This document shows, one piece after another, positions 33,994 to 42,703 of a DNA stretch of 64,000 nucleotides. The translations under genes and the position numbers were made by a program. The notes under the pieces were generated by a model. It worked only from the letters and a program-made list of their open reading frames with translations. It did no database searches and was not told the origin of the DNA. Source of the stretch: Sphingomonas sp. Y38-1Y. GTDB lineage: Bacteria > Pseudomonadota > Alphaproteobacteria > Sphingomonadales > Sphingomonadaceae. The DNA lies in assembly GCF_032391395.1 (NCBI RefSeq), contig NZ_CP135916.1, positions 3,379,001-3,443,000 on the forward strand, given 5' to 3'. The first letter of the stretch is position 1; every line of letters starts with the position of its first letter.

Positions 33994-35277
33994 TCACTTC
34001 CTTGCCCATGGCCGGCCGCTCGCCTCTTCCTCGGCGATCATCTGCGCCTGCTGCTCGCGAAGATGCCAAGGCATCTCCTCGAACACGCCGTCGAACAGCG
34101 TGTCGAGCGGCTGGTGGAGGCCATGGCCCAGGATGCCGTTCGCCTCGGCCTCCTTCTGCGCCTTCTTGACCGTTTCGGCGAGCTCCAGGTCCTGCGCCGC
34201 GTGCCGCTCCAGATCCCACTCGCCGATCGCGATCAGATGGTCGCGCAGCCGCCGCACGGGATCGCCCAGCGGCCACTCGCTCGCTTCCTCCGCCGACCGG
34301 TATTGCGTGGGATCGTCGGAGGTCGAGTGCCCCTCGGCGCGATAGGTGAAATGCTCGATCAGCGTCGGCCCGGCATTGGTGCGCGCGCGCTCCGCCGCCC
34401 ATTCGGTCGCGGCATAGACGGCCAGCGCATCGTTGCCGTCGACGCGCAGGCCCGCGATGCCATAGCCGACCGCCCGCGCCGCGAACGTCGTCGCCTCAGC
34501 CCCCGCAAAGCCCGAAAAGCTCGAGATCGCCCACTGGTTGTTGACGACGTTCATGATGACCGGCGCGCGATAGACCGTCGCGAAGGTCAGCGCCGAATGG
34601 AAGTCGCCCTCCGCCGTCGACCCTTCCCCGCACCAGGTCGCGGCGATGCGGCTGTCGCCCTTGGCCGCGCTTGCCATCGCCCAGCCCACCGCCTGCGGAT
34701 ATTGCGTGGTGAGGTTGCCGGAGATCGAGAAGAAGCCGTGATCCTTGGCCGAATACATGATCGGCAACTGCTTGCCCTGAAGCTTGTCGCCGCGGTTCGA
34801 GTAGATCTGGTTCATCATCTCGACGAGGGGGTAACCGCGCGTGATGAGGATGCCCTGCTGGCGATAGCTGGGGAAGCACATGTCGTCGCGCTGCATCGCC
34901 ATCGCGGCGGCGACCGACACCGCCTCCTCGCCCGTCGACTTCATGTAGAAGCTGGTCTTGCCCTGCCGCTGGGCGCGGAACATACGCTCGTCGAACGCGC
35001 GCACCAGCGCCATGTTGCGCAGCATCGTGCGCAGCACATCTGGTGAAAGCCGCGGCGCCCAGGGGCCGACCGCCTGCCCCTCGTCATCGAGAACGCGCAC
35101 CAGCCCGAACGAAAGCTCGTGGAACGAGGCAGCCGGTTCGCCCGGCTCCGGACGGCGGGCGCTGCCCGCGGGGGGCACCTCGACATGGCTGTAGTCGACC
35201 GCATCGCCGGGCCGGAAGCGCGGCTCCGGCACGTGCAGCGTCAGCGGCGGGCGATTGGCGGGAACGTCGCCTGGCAA
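33994..35277 (-). CDS. bkdA1: Branched-chain 2-oxoacid dehydrogenase E1 alpha subunit
   Basis: A 427-residue E1 alpha subunit. The thiamine diphosphate motif is GEGSTAEGDFHSALTFATVY with the NN about 30 residues on in NVVNNQWAISSFSG (about residues 216-255). The phosphorylation-loop region TYRAEGHSTSDDPTQYR (about 316-332) and the N-terminal extension of about 90 residues are typical of branched-chain, not pyruvate, E1 alpha. It is the promoter-proximal gene of the bkd operon and is divergent from the SOS cassette at 35.4 kb. Confidence 0.94.
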   Translation of the reverse strand: MPGDVPANRPPLTLHVPEPRFRPGDAVDYSHVEVPPAGSARRPEPGEPAASFHELSFGLVRVLDDEGQAVGPWAPRLSPDVLRTMLRNMALVRAFDERMFRAQRQGKTSFYMKSTGEEAVSVAAAMAMQRDDMCFPSYRQQGILITRGYPLVEMMNQIYSNRGDKLQGKQLPIMYSAKDHGFFSISGNLTTQYPQAVGWAMASAAKGDSRIAATWCGEGSTAEGDFHSALTFATVYRAPVIMNVVNNQWAISSFSGFAGAEATTFAARAVGYGIAGLRVDGNDALAVYAATEWAAERARTNAGPTLIEHFTYRAEGHSTSDDPTQYRSAEEASEWPLGDPVRRLRDHLIAIGEWDLERHAAQDLELAETVKKAQKEAEANGILGHGLHQPLDTLFDGVFEEMPWHLREQQAQMIAEEEASGRPWARK

Positions 35278-35446
35278 GTCACACTCTCCGATCTACGTGC
35301 ACGAGAACCCATGTCGGCACCGCCCGATCCTTCGGGTCAGAACGCTATTATAAAATTACAACACGCCCGGCGGCGCTTGTAAATGGGTCAGCATCTCTGC
35401 CCTGTAAATTTTGCGACGATTGGCGGATTGACTCCCACACGGGTTG

Positions 35447-35461
35447 GAACAGAATAGGAAC
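35447..35461. promoter_or_regulatory. LexA box upstream of imuA
   Basis: GAACAGAATAGGAAC is the inverse complement of the alphaproteobacterial SOS box GTTC-N7-GTTC, an exact match with a seven-base spacer. It lies 22 bases upstream of the imuA ATG, where bound LexA would block transcription of imuA-imuB-dnaE2. Confidence 0.85.
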
Positions 35462-35483
35462 ATTCTGGTTCAACCGAGTCGCC

Positions 35484-36227
35484 ATGTCCGCCAGCCTAGC
35501 CGAATTGCGCCAAGCGCTGAACGCCATCGAGGGCGCCGGTTTCCGCCGGCGTCCCGCGCTGCCGTTCGGCATCGGTACGATCGACGAGCGGCTGGCGGGG
35601 GGTGGCCTGCGACTCGATGCGTTGCACGAGGTGGCGGGCGACACGCCCGATCTGGCCGACGATGCCGCCGCGACCCTGTTCCTGACGGGGATCGCCGCAC
35701 GCGCCTGGGGCACTGTGCTGTGGATCGTGCGCCGCCGCGACCTGTTCGCCCCCGGCCTCGCGCAAGCGGGCCTCGCGCCCGAGCGCGTCCTCTATGCCGA
35801 GGCGGCCGACGATGCCGAGGTGCTGGCGCTGATGGAGGAGGGGCTGCGCCACCGCGGTCTAGGCGCGGTCATCGGCGAGGTGAAGCGCGTCGGCCTGCCC
35901 GCGACGCGGCGGCTGCAACTGGCGGCAGAGGGCGGGCGCACGATCGCGCTGATGCTCAAGCGGCATGGCCGCGCCGACGTCGATCCGCTGGGCGCCCCCT
36001 CCGCCGCGGTCACGCGCTGGCGGATCGGCTGCGCGCCCTCGGCGCCGCTCGGCGTGGCGGGGGTGGGCCGCGCGCGCTGGAACGCGGTGCTGGTGCGCCA
36101 GCGCGGTGGTGAGACGGGATCCTGGATGCTGGAGGCTTGCGATGCGACGGGTCGCTGCGCTCTGCCTGCCCGACTGGTCGATCGACCGGCTGCGGCGGGC
36201 GGGCGCGATTCCCGCGCCGCCGCCTGA
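35484..36227 (+). CDS. imuA: SOS mutagenesis protein ImuA
   Basis: A 247-residue RecA/SulA-like protein of the ImuA type, first gene of the DNA-damage mutagenesis cassette. Visible features are LPFGIGTIDERLAGGGLRLDALHEV (about residues 24-48), the region corresponding to the RecA P-loop but degenerate, and AATLFLTGIAARAWGTVLWIVRR. The ATG at 35484 lies 22 bases behind the LexA box. The imuB start lies within its 3' end (86-base overlap), indicating translational coupling. Confidence 0.9.
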   Translation: MSASLAELRQALNAIEGAGFRRRPALPFGIGTIDERLAGGGLRLDALHEVAGDTPDLADDAAATLFLTGIAARAWGTVLWIVRRRDLFAPGLAQAGLAPERVLYAEAADDAEVLALMEEGLRHRGLGAVIGEVKRVGLPATRRLQLAAEGGRTIALMLKRHGRADVDPLGAPSAAVTRWRIGCAPSAPLGVAGVGRARWNAVLVRQRGGETGSWMLEACDATGRCALPARLVDRPAAAGGRDSRAAA

Positions 36228-37998
36228 GCGCGGCGCCGCGGACACCAGCGCGCTGGCGGCCAAGGTCGCCGACGAGCGTGCGAATGAATGCTCGGTGCCG
36301 AAGACACCGGGCTGGCGCCCCGGCGCGCGCTGGGCACGCCGCGATGTCGAGGTGGTGGATGCGGAGATCGCGGCGCTGCCGCTCCACCAGCGCCCGCCGA
36401 TGCGCGAGCTCGGCCGTCGCAGCGAAGCCGCCGACCACCCCTTCCGCGCGCTCCGACCCGACGAAGCGCGCGGCGCGGTGCCGTTCTCGCTGAAGGACGC
36501 CCAGTCCACTCCATCCGTTCGTGCTGAGCTTGCCGAAGCACGTGCCAAACAAGCCCGGCCTGGCGAACCGAACGCCACCCCCGCCCCAGTTCGTGCTGAG
36601 CCTGTCGAAGCACGTGCCCAACCAACCAAAGCCGACGAACCGCACGCACCTCCCGTCGTCACCAGCCTGCGCGTGGGCAGCCGCGTGGTCGTCCAGGCCG
36701 CCTGCCCACTCGCCCGGTCGCGCGGACTGAAGCGCAGCATGGCGCTCACCGCCGCGCGCGCGATGGTGCCGGGGCTGATCGTCCACCCTGCCGACCCCGC
36801 TGCCGATGCCGAGGGCCTACGCCGCCTCGCCGTCGCGCTCGCGCGCAAGTGGAGCCCCGGCGTCGCGCTGGCGGGCGAGGATCTGATCTTCCTCGACCTG
36901 ACCGGCGTCGCCCACCTGTTCGGCGGCGAAGCGGCGATGGCCGCACGCATCGTCGCGGTGCTCGCCCGCGCAGGGCACGCCGCGCGCATCGCCGTCGCCG
37001 GATCGCCCGGCGCCGCCGCCGCGCTCGTCCGCCATGCGACCGCCGGTAGCGCCCCCGGCTTCGCCGCCCCGCGTCCGCGCCATGCCGGCATCCGCCAAGC
37101 CGCCGACATGCGCATCCGCCACCCGCGCGACGACGGCAATCCCTATGCCCCCCGGCTTCACGCGCCGGATCGGCCCGGCTCCGCCACGCAAGCCACAGCG
37201 GTCCTCGTCTGCCCGCCCGGCGCCGAGTCCGACTGGCTCGCCCCCCTCCCCGTCGCCGCGCTCCGCCTGGACGAGGCCGATGTCGAACTGCTCCGCCGCT
37301 TCGGCATCGAGCGGATCGGCCAGCTCGCCGCGCTGCCCCGCGGCCCCCTCGCGCGCCGCTTCGCCCGCTCGCTGGAACGGCTCGACCAGGCATACGGCCG
37401 CCTGCCGGAGCCGCTCGACCCCGTCATCCCCCGCCCCGCCATCGCCTGTCGCCAGGGCTTCCTCGAACCGATCGCCACGGCCGAGGGGATCGCGCACTGG
37501 CTGGGCGTGCTCGTCCCCCGCCTCGTCGCCGAGCTGACCGCCGCCGGCCTCGGCGCGCGCGCGATTGAGCTCGTCGCCGAGCGCGTCGACCATGTGCCAC
37601 AGCGCCTGCGTATCGGCCTCGCCCGCGCCAGTCGCGATCCCGTCCACATCCTCCGCCTGATCGCGCGCCGGATCGAGGAGATCGAGCCCGGCTATGGCAT
37701 CGACGCGATGACGCTCCACGTCCGCCGCGCCGAACCGCTCGCCCCGGCCCCCTTCGACGAGCGGCTGGATGCGGAGGCGGCGCCCGACCTTGCCCCCCTG
37801 GTCGATGCGATCGCCAATCGCATCGGCACTGCCCGCCTGTGGCGCACGCGCGCGGTCGAAAGCGACGCGCCCGAACGCTCCTGGCCGCTCTTTGCCTCGC
37901 CGTTCGCCTCGATGCTGGTCCTGCCTACGCTTGGCTGCCGACGCGATGTCCGGCGCCCCGGCGAGATACCGGCATCCCCGCCTGCAAATCCCGCTTAA
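36142..37998 (+). CDS. imuB: Y-family polymerase-like protein ImuB, C-terminus interrupted
   Basis: Non-catalytic Y-family protein that links DnaE2 to the beta clamp in SOS mutagenesis. The frame gives 618 residues starting MRRVAALCLPDWSIDRLRR. The palm/finger region (about 170-330, with SRGLKRSMALTAARAMVPGL split across it and DLIFLDLTGVAHLFGG) and the little-finger region (about 480-600) are recognisable. Residues about 125-134 and 149-158 (VRAELAEARA, VRAEPVEARA) are two translated family B repeats. The frame ends at TAA 37998 in unrelated sequence, while the conserved ImuB C-terminus continues in another frame at 38048-38308. A frame change between about 37930 and 38045 is needed to restore it. 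Confidence 0.85.
   Translation: MRRVAALCLPDWSIDRLRRAGAIPAPPPERGAADTSALAAKVADERANECSVPKTPGWRPGARWARRDVEVVDAEIAALPLHQRPPMRELGRRSEAADHPFRALRPDEARGAVPFSLKDAQSTPSVRAELAEARAKQARPGEPNATPAPVRAEPVEARAQPTKADEPHAPPVVTSLRVGSRVVVQAACPLARSRGLKRSMALTAARAMVPGLIVHPADPAADAEGLRRLAVALARKWSPGVALAGEDLIFLDLTGVAHLFGGEAAMAARIVAVLARAGHAARIAVAGSPGAAAALVRHATAGSAPGFAAPRPRHAGIRQAADMRIRHPRDDGNPYAPRLHAPDRPGSATQATAVLVCPPGAESDWLAPLPVAALRLDEADVELLRRFGIERIGQLAALPRGPLARRFARSLERLDQAYGRLPEPLDPVIPRPAIACRQGFLEPIATAEGIAHWLGVLVPRLVAELTAAGLGARAIELVAERVDHVPQRLRIGLARASRDPVHILRLIARRIEEIEPGYGIDAMTLHVRRAEPLAPAPFDERLDAEAAPDLAPLVDAIANRIGTARLWRTRAVESDAPERSWPLFASPFASMLVLPTLGCRRDVRRPGEIPASPPANPA
36515..36617. repeat. Two family B repeat arms inside imuB
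   Basis: CCGTTCGTGCTGAGCTTGCC at 36515 and the related AGTTCGTGCTGAGCCTGTCG at 36587, both followed by AAGCACGTGCC, are direct copies about 72 bases apart in the same orientation and the same reading frame. Confidence 0.8.
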
Positions 37999-38047
37999 GC
38001 CGCGCCCCTGCCTGCCTCAGGCAATCCGAAAGCGGTTTCGACCCACG

Positions 38048-38308
38048 TTTCAGGTCGCTGAACTGCCCGATTGCGCCTATTCAAGGCTTCATACCTGGCG
38101 CGGCGTCAGCCACAGCGTCGTCCGCGCCGACGGGCCCGAGCGCATCCACGGCGAATGGTGGCGCCGCATGGGCGAAGCGCACGCCGTCCGCGACTATTTC
38201 CGCGTCGAGGACGAAGGCGGCCGCCGCTACTGGCTCTACCGCCGCGGCGACGGCACGCGCACGGTGACCGGCGACCTCAGCTGGTGGCTGCACGGGCTGT
38301 TCGGGTGA
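38048..38308 (+). pseudogene. Detached ImuB C-terminal segment
   Basis: The frame reads FQVAELPDCAYSRLHTWRG, then RADGPERIHGEWWRR, DYFRVEDEGGRRYWLYRRGD and ends SWWLHGLFG, which is the conserved C-terminal end of ImuB. It is offset from the imuB frame and lacks its own start codon or ribosome binding site. About 120 bases between the two parts (37930-38047) look like an inserted, partly repetitive segment. It is either a real disruption or an indel in the assembly. Confidence 0.75.
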
Positions 38309-38408
38309 TGGCGCGAGAGCTCAGCCACGACTTTCATATTCTCGGCGAAGGCCAGTCCAAAGGAGGCGCCGAGCGTAATGGCACGCAGCGCTTAACCGAG
38401 AAGCCTTC

Positions 38409-38500
38409 CCAGCTGGACCCCGGCCTCCGCCGGGGTACGAGGCTGAGGAAACTCGAAATTACGAATGTACTCCCGCGCAGGCGGGAGCCTGGTGTACAAG
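38409..38500. repeat. Repeat block, families D and E, upstream of dnaE2
   Basis: CAGCTGGACCCCGGCCTCCG followed by CCGGGGTACGAG is a family D arm. GTACTCCCGCGCAGGCGGGA followed by GCC is a family E hairpin. This about 220-base gap (38309-38530) carries no other visible gene and precedes the disturbed dnaE2 start. Confidence 0.8.
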
Positions 38501-38630
38501 TGCACGCTGCACCCGCGTTCGCCACCCCACATGCCCCCGCCGACTCTATGCCGAGCTCCAGGTCACGACGCATTTCTCGTTCCTGCGCGGGGCTTCGTCA
38601 GCCGAGGAGCTGTTCGCGACCGCCAGCGAG

Positions 38631-41600
38631 ATGGGGCATGGCGTGCTCGGCATCACCGACCGCAACTCGGTCGCCGGCATCGTCCGCGCGATGGACGCGG
38701 CCGAGAAGGTATCGGCACAAGCGCGGCCGGTCCGCATGGTCGCCGGCTGCCGCCTCGACCTTGTCGACGGCCGCTCGCTGCTCGTCTGGCCGCAGGATCG
38801 CGCCGGCTGGAGCTACCTCACCCGGCTCCTCACCCTCGGCAAGGGACGCGCCGATCGCCGCCGCGGCGAAAAGGGGCAGTGCTTCCTCCATTGGGAGGAC
38901 ATCGCCGCGCATGCCGGCGGCCTCGTCGCCGCGCTCGTCCCGCGCGCTGCCGAGTTCGCCGACGAGACGGGGATGCGCTGGGTCGCCGACCTGTTCGGGC
39001 GCGATGGCCATGTCGCGCTCACCTGGCACCGCCGCCCCGACGATGTCCGCCGGCTGGACGCGCTGGCGAGCGCCGCCGCCGCACACGGCCTCGCCCCGCT
39101 TGCGACCGGCGACGTGCGTTATCACCACCCCGACCGGCGGCTGCTCCACGACGTCGTCACCGCGATCCGCGAAAAGACGACGATCGACGCGCTCGGCGCT
39201 CGCCGCACCCGCATCGGCGACGGCCACCTCATGCCCCCTGAGGAGATGGCGCGCCGCTTCGCGCACCTGCCCCAGGCGCTCGCCGCCGGCCACACCATCG
39301 CCGAACGCTGCACCTTTTCCCCGCGCGAGCTCAGCTACCAATATCCCGACGAGGTCGTGATGTCGGGCAAGAGCCCGCAGGAGGCGCTGTCGCTGATGGC
39401 GCGCCGCGCGCTGGACGACCGCTTCGACGGCACCCCGCCCGAGGCCTATACCAGTCTGCTCGAGCACGAGCTCCGCCTGGTCGAGCGCATGGGCTATGCC
39501 CGCTATTTCCTCACCGTCCACTCGATTGTCCAGTTCGCGCGCAGCCAGGACATCCTCTGTCAGGGCCGCGGTTCCGCCGCCAATTCGGTAATCTGCTTCG
39601 TCCTCGGCATTACCTCGATCGATCCGGTCAAACACAAGCTCCTGTTCGAGCGCTTCATCTCGGAGAACCGCGGCGAGCCGCCCGACATCGACGTCGATTT
39701 CGAGCATGAGCGGCGCGAGGAAGTGATCCAGTGGATCTACGAAACCTATGGCCACGACCATGCCGCGCTCACCGCCGTCGTCAGCCGCTTCCGCGCGCGC
39801 GGTGCGGTGCGGGAGGTGGGCAAGGCGCTCGGCCTGCCCGAGGATCTGACCGGCGCGCTGGCGGGTCAGGTCTGGGGCTGGTCGGCCGAGGGCGTGGGGG
39901 AGCAGCATGCAGAGGCGCTCAACCTCGACGCCGCCGACCCGCGCATCGCCATGACGCTGTCGCTTGCGCGCGAGCTGATCGGCACGCCCCGGCATTTGTC
40001 GCAGCATCCCGGCGGCTTCGTCCTCACCCGCGACCGGCTCGACGACCTCGTGCCCATCGAACCCGCGGCGATGGTCGACCGCCGCGCCGTCGAATGGGAA
40101 AAGGAGGATATCGAGGCGCTCGGCTTCATGAAGGTCGACATTCTCGGCCTCGGCATGCTCGGCTGCATGCGCCGCGCCTTCGACCTCCTCGCCGACCACA
40201 AGGACACGCACCTCACGCTCGCCTCGCCCGATCTCCAGGACGAGGACGGGCCGACCTTCGAGATGATCCGCCGCGCCGACACATTGGGCGTGTTCCAGAT
40301 CGAGAGCCGCGCGCAGATGGCGATGCTGCCGCGGATGAAGCCCACCAACTTCTACGACATCGCGATCCAGGTGGCGATCGTCCGCCCCGGCCCGATCCAG
40401 GGCGACATGGTCCACCCCTACCTCAAGCGCCGCGAGTTGAAGCGCCGCGACCCCCACGCCGACATCGAATACCCCAGCCCGGCGCTCCGCGAGGTCCTCG
40501 AAAAGACGCTCGGCGTCCCCCTCTTCCAGGAACAGGCGATGCAGGTCGCGATCAAGGGCGCGGGCTTTACCCCGGACGAGGCCGATCGCCTCCGCCGCGC
40601 AATGGCGACCTTCAAATTCACCGGCGGCGTCGGCGAGTTTCGTGACAAGCTCATCGCCGGCATGCAGGCCAACGGCATCGCGCTCGACTTCGCCGACCGG
40701 CTGGTCAAGCAGATCGAGGGGTTCGGCAGCTATGGCTTCCCCGAAAGCCACGCCGCCTCCTTTGCCAAGATCGCCTACGCCTCGTCTTGGATGAAGTGCC
40801 ATCATCCCGACATCTTCTGCGCCGCGCTGATGAACGCGCAGCCGATGGGCTTCTACGCCCCCGCTCAGATCGTTCGCGACGCGCGCGAGCATGGGGTCGA
40901 AGTGCGCCCCGTCTGCATCAACGACAGCCGCTGGGACACGCGAATGGTGGGGCACGGTCAGGGCCAGCTGCCGCTCCGCCTGGGCCTGCGCGTCGTCGCC
41001 GGCCTCTCCAACGATCACGGCGCGCGGATCGTCGCGGCCCGCGGCGATCGCCCCTTCGTCTCGATCGAGGATGCCTGGCGCCGCTCCGGCGTTCCGCTCG
41101 CCGCGCTCGAGCGGATCGCACGCGCCGACGGCTTCCATGCGCTCGGCCTCGACCGGCGACAGGCGCTCTGGACGATCAAGGGCCTCGGCGCCGAGCCGCT
41201 CCCCCTCTTCGCCGCCGCCGACGCTCGCGCCGACCAGCCCCAGCCCGAGCTAGAGGAGGTCGCCGTCGCGCTCGACCCGCTGACCGCGGGGCGGGAGGTG
41301 GTGGAGGATTACCGCTCGACCCAGCTGTCGCTGCGCGCGCATCCGCTGTCGTTCCTCCGCGACGAGCTCACCCGCGCGCGCGTCACCCGCTGCGGCGACC
41401 TCAAGCAGCTGAAGGACGGCACGCATCTCGACCTCGCCGGCATCGTGCTCGTCCGGCAAAAGCCCGGCAGCGCCAAGGGCGTCCTCTTCATCACGATCGA
41501 GGACGAGACCGGCATCGGCAACATCATCCTCTGGCCCGACCGGTTCGAGGCCAATCGCCGCACCGTCATGTCGTCGGCGATGCTCGGCGTGCGCGGACGC

Positions 41601-41840
41601 ATGCAGCGCGAGGGCGAAGTGATCCACGTCATCGCCGACACGCTCACCGACCTCACCCCGATGCTCCACACGATCGGAGAGATCGACATGCCGCGGCTTG
41701 CCCGGCCCGTCGGCGGCGGCTCGCCCGATCGCGGGGATCCCGAATGGCGTCCCAAGGGGCGCAGCCTCTACCACCCCGCCTTCCGTACCGGCTGCGATCC
41801 GGAAGACGCGATCCGCCAGAAGACCCGCGACTTTCACTAA
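38631..41840 (+). CDS. dnaE2: Error-prone DNA polymerase DnaE2
   Basis: Catalytic polymerase of the ImuABC mutagenesis complex. From the ATG at 38631 the frame gives 1069 residues: the rest of the PHP domain, the polymerase III alpha catalytic core (QGRGSAANSVICFVLGIT and PPDIDVDFEHERREEV with the catalytic aspartates), and a C-terminal OB fold (LDLAGIVLVRQKPGSAKGV). Conserved sequence continues upstream (RRLYAELQVTTHFSFLRGAS from 38541), but that open stretch has no ATG, GTG or TTG. The ATG at 38531 is one base out of frame; dropping one C from the run at 38534-38538 would join it and give MPRRLYAELQ. The true N-terminus is therefore probably about 33 residues longer. Confidence 0.88.
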   Translation: MGHGVLGITDRNSVAGIVRAMDAAEKVSAQARPVRMVAGCRLDLVDGRSLLVWPQDRAGWSYLTRLLTLGKGRADRRRGEKGQCFLHWEDIAAHAGGLVAALVPRAAEFADETGMRWVADLFGRDGHVALTWHRRPDDVRRLDALASAAAAHGLAPLATGDVRYHHPDRRLLHDVVTAIREKTTIDALGARRTRIGDGHLMPPEEMARRFAHLPQALAAGHTIAERCTFSPRELSYQYPDEVVMSGKSPQEALSLMARRALDDRFDGTPPEAYTSLLEHELRLVERMGYARYFLTVHSIVQFARSQDILCQGRGSAANSVICFVLGITSIDPVKHKLLFERFISENRGEPPDIDVDFEHERREEVIQWIYETYGHDHAALTAVVSRFRARGAVREVGKALGLPEDLTGALAGQVWGWSAEGVGEQHAEALNLDAADPRIAMTLSLARELIGTPRHLSQHPGGFVLTRDRLDDLVPIEPAAMVDRRAVEWEKEDIEALGFMKVDILGLGMLGCMRRAFDLLADHKDTHLTLASPDLQDEDGPTFEMIRRADTLGVFQIESRAQMAMLPRMKPTNFYDIAIQVAIVRPGPIQGDMVHPYLKRRELKRRDPHADIEYPSPALREVLEKTLGVPLFQEQAMQVAIKGAGFTPDEADRLRRAMATFKFTGGVGEFRDKLIAGMQANGIALDFADRLVKQIEGFGSYGFPESHAASFAKIAYASSWMKCHHPDIFCAALMNAQPMGFYAPAQIVRDAREHGVEVRPVCINDSRWDTRMVGHGQGQLPLRLGLRVVAGLSNDHGARIVAARGDRPFVSIEDAWRRSGVPLAALERIARADGFHALGLDRRQALWTIKGLGAEPLPLFAAADARADQPQPELEEVAVALDPLTAGREVVEDYRSTQLSLRAHPLSFLRDELTRARVTRCGDLKQLKDGTHLDLAGIVLVRQKPGSAKGVLFITIEDETGIGNIILWPDRFEANRRTVMSSAMLGVRGRMQREGEVIHVIADTLTDLTPMLHTIGEIDMPRLARPVGGGSPDRGDPEWRPKGRSLYHPAFRTGCDPEDAIRQKTRDFH

Positions 41841-41845
41841 AGCCT

Positions 41846-42624
41846 TCAGCCGGGCGACGCCGCCGATCCCGCCAGCAACCCGCCGTCGATATTGAACTCG
41901 GCCCCGGTGATGTACGCCGCCTCGTCCGACGCCAGCATCGCCGCGACCGCCGCCACTTCCTCGACCGTACCGAACCGCTTGAGCGGCGTGTCGGCGACCA
42001 GTGCCCCCATCCGCGCCTCACGATCCTCTCCGCTGCCGATCATCGCCTCCCACATCGGCGTCAGGATCGCGGCCGGATGGATCGAGTTGCAGCGGATCGC
42101 CCACCCCTGCTGCGCGCAGTAGAGCGCGACCGACTTGCTGTGGTTGCGCACCGCCGCCTTGGACGAGGCATAGGCGGCCGCCAGCGGGATCCCGACCAGG
42201 CCCGACCGCGACGAGATGTTGATGATCGATCCCGCCCCGCCCGCCTTCATCGCACCGATCGCATAGCGACAGCCAAGGAACGTGCCGTCCAGATTGACGC
42301 GGTGCACCGCCCGCCAGTCGGCCAGCGTCGCCCGCTCGGGATCATGCGCGACCGCCCCCGCCTCGAAGCCGGTGATGCCGGCATTGTTCACCACCACGTC
42401 GACCTGCGGCACGATCATGGCCAGCCGGTGCCAATCGCCTTCTTCCGCGACATCGAGCCGTTCGAAACGGCAACCCAGCGTCGCTGCCGCGACACGCCCG
42501 GCCGCCTCGTCGATGTCGGTCAGGACGACATCGGCGCCCTCGTCACGGAACCGCTCGGCGATGCCGCGACCGATCCCGCGGCCGCCCCGGTGACGACGCA
42601 CGTCTTTCCCGCCAGCCGCTGCAT
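41846..42624 (-). CDS. Short-chain dehydrogenase/reductase, frame interrupted near the N-terminus
   Basis: A classical SDR of about 255 residues. The N-terminal part (ATG 42624, [15 protein letters not shown]) is in one frame and the rest ([20 protein letters not shown] onward) in another, so a base appears to be missing near 42577-42588 in a GGCCGC context. The rest is well preserved: [13 protein letters not shown], the catalytic serine in INISSRSG, the catalytic YASSK and [11 protein letters not shown]. It ends [14 protein letters not shown]. It resembles secondary-alcohol or hydroxysteroid dehydrogenases; the substrate is unknown. It lies five bases after the convergent dnaE2 stop. Confidence 0.8.
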
Positions 42625-42642
42625 GAACCTGCTCCAATCACG

Positions 42643-42673
42643 AAAAAGGGGAGGCCGGTTGCCCGGCCTCCCC
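42643..42673 (-). terminator. Rho-independent terminator after the OmpA gene
   Basis: On the minus strand, an 11-base perfect stem (42673-42663 with 42658-42648) and a four-base loop are followed by five T. It lies 31 bases after the stop at 42704 and just before the SDR start. Confidence 0.8.
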
Positions 42674-42703
42674 CAATTTCCAGTCCCATCGGGACCGGCG
42701 CGA

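Noticed and set aside
38598..41138. An 846-codon open frame antisense to dnaE2
   Set aside because: Its composition is that of a shadow frame in very GC-rich coding sequence. It has no recognisable domains, and the opposite strand encodes conserved DnaE2 motifs throughout.
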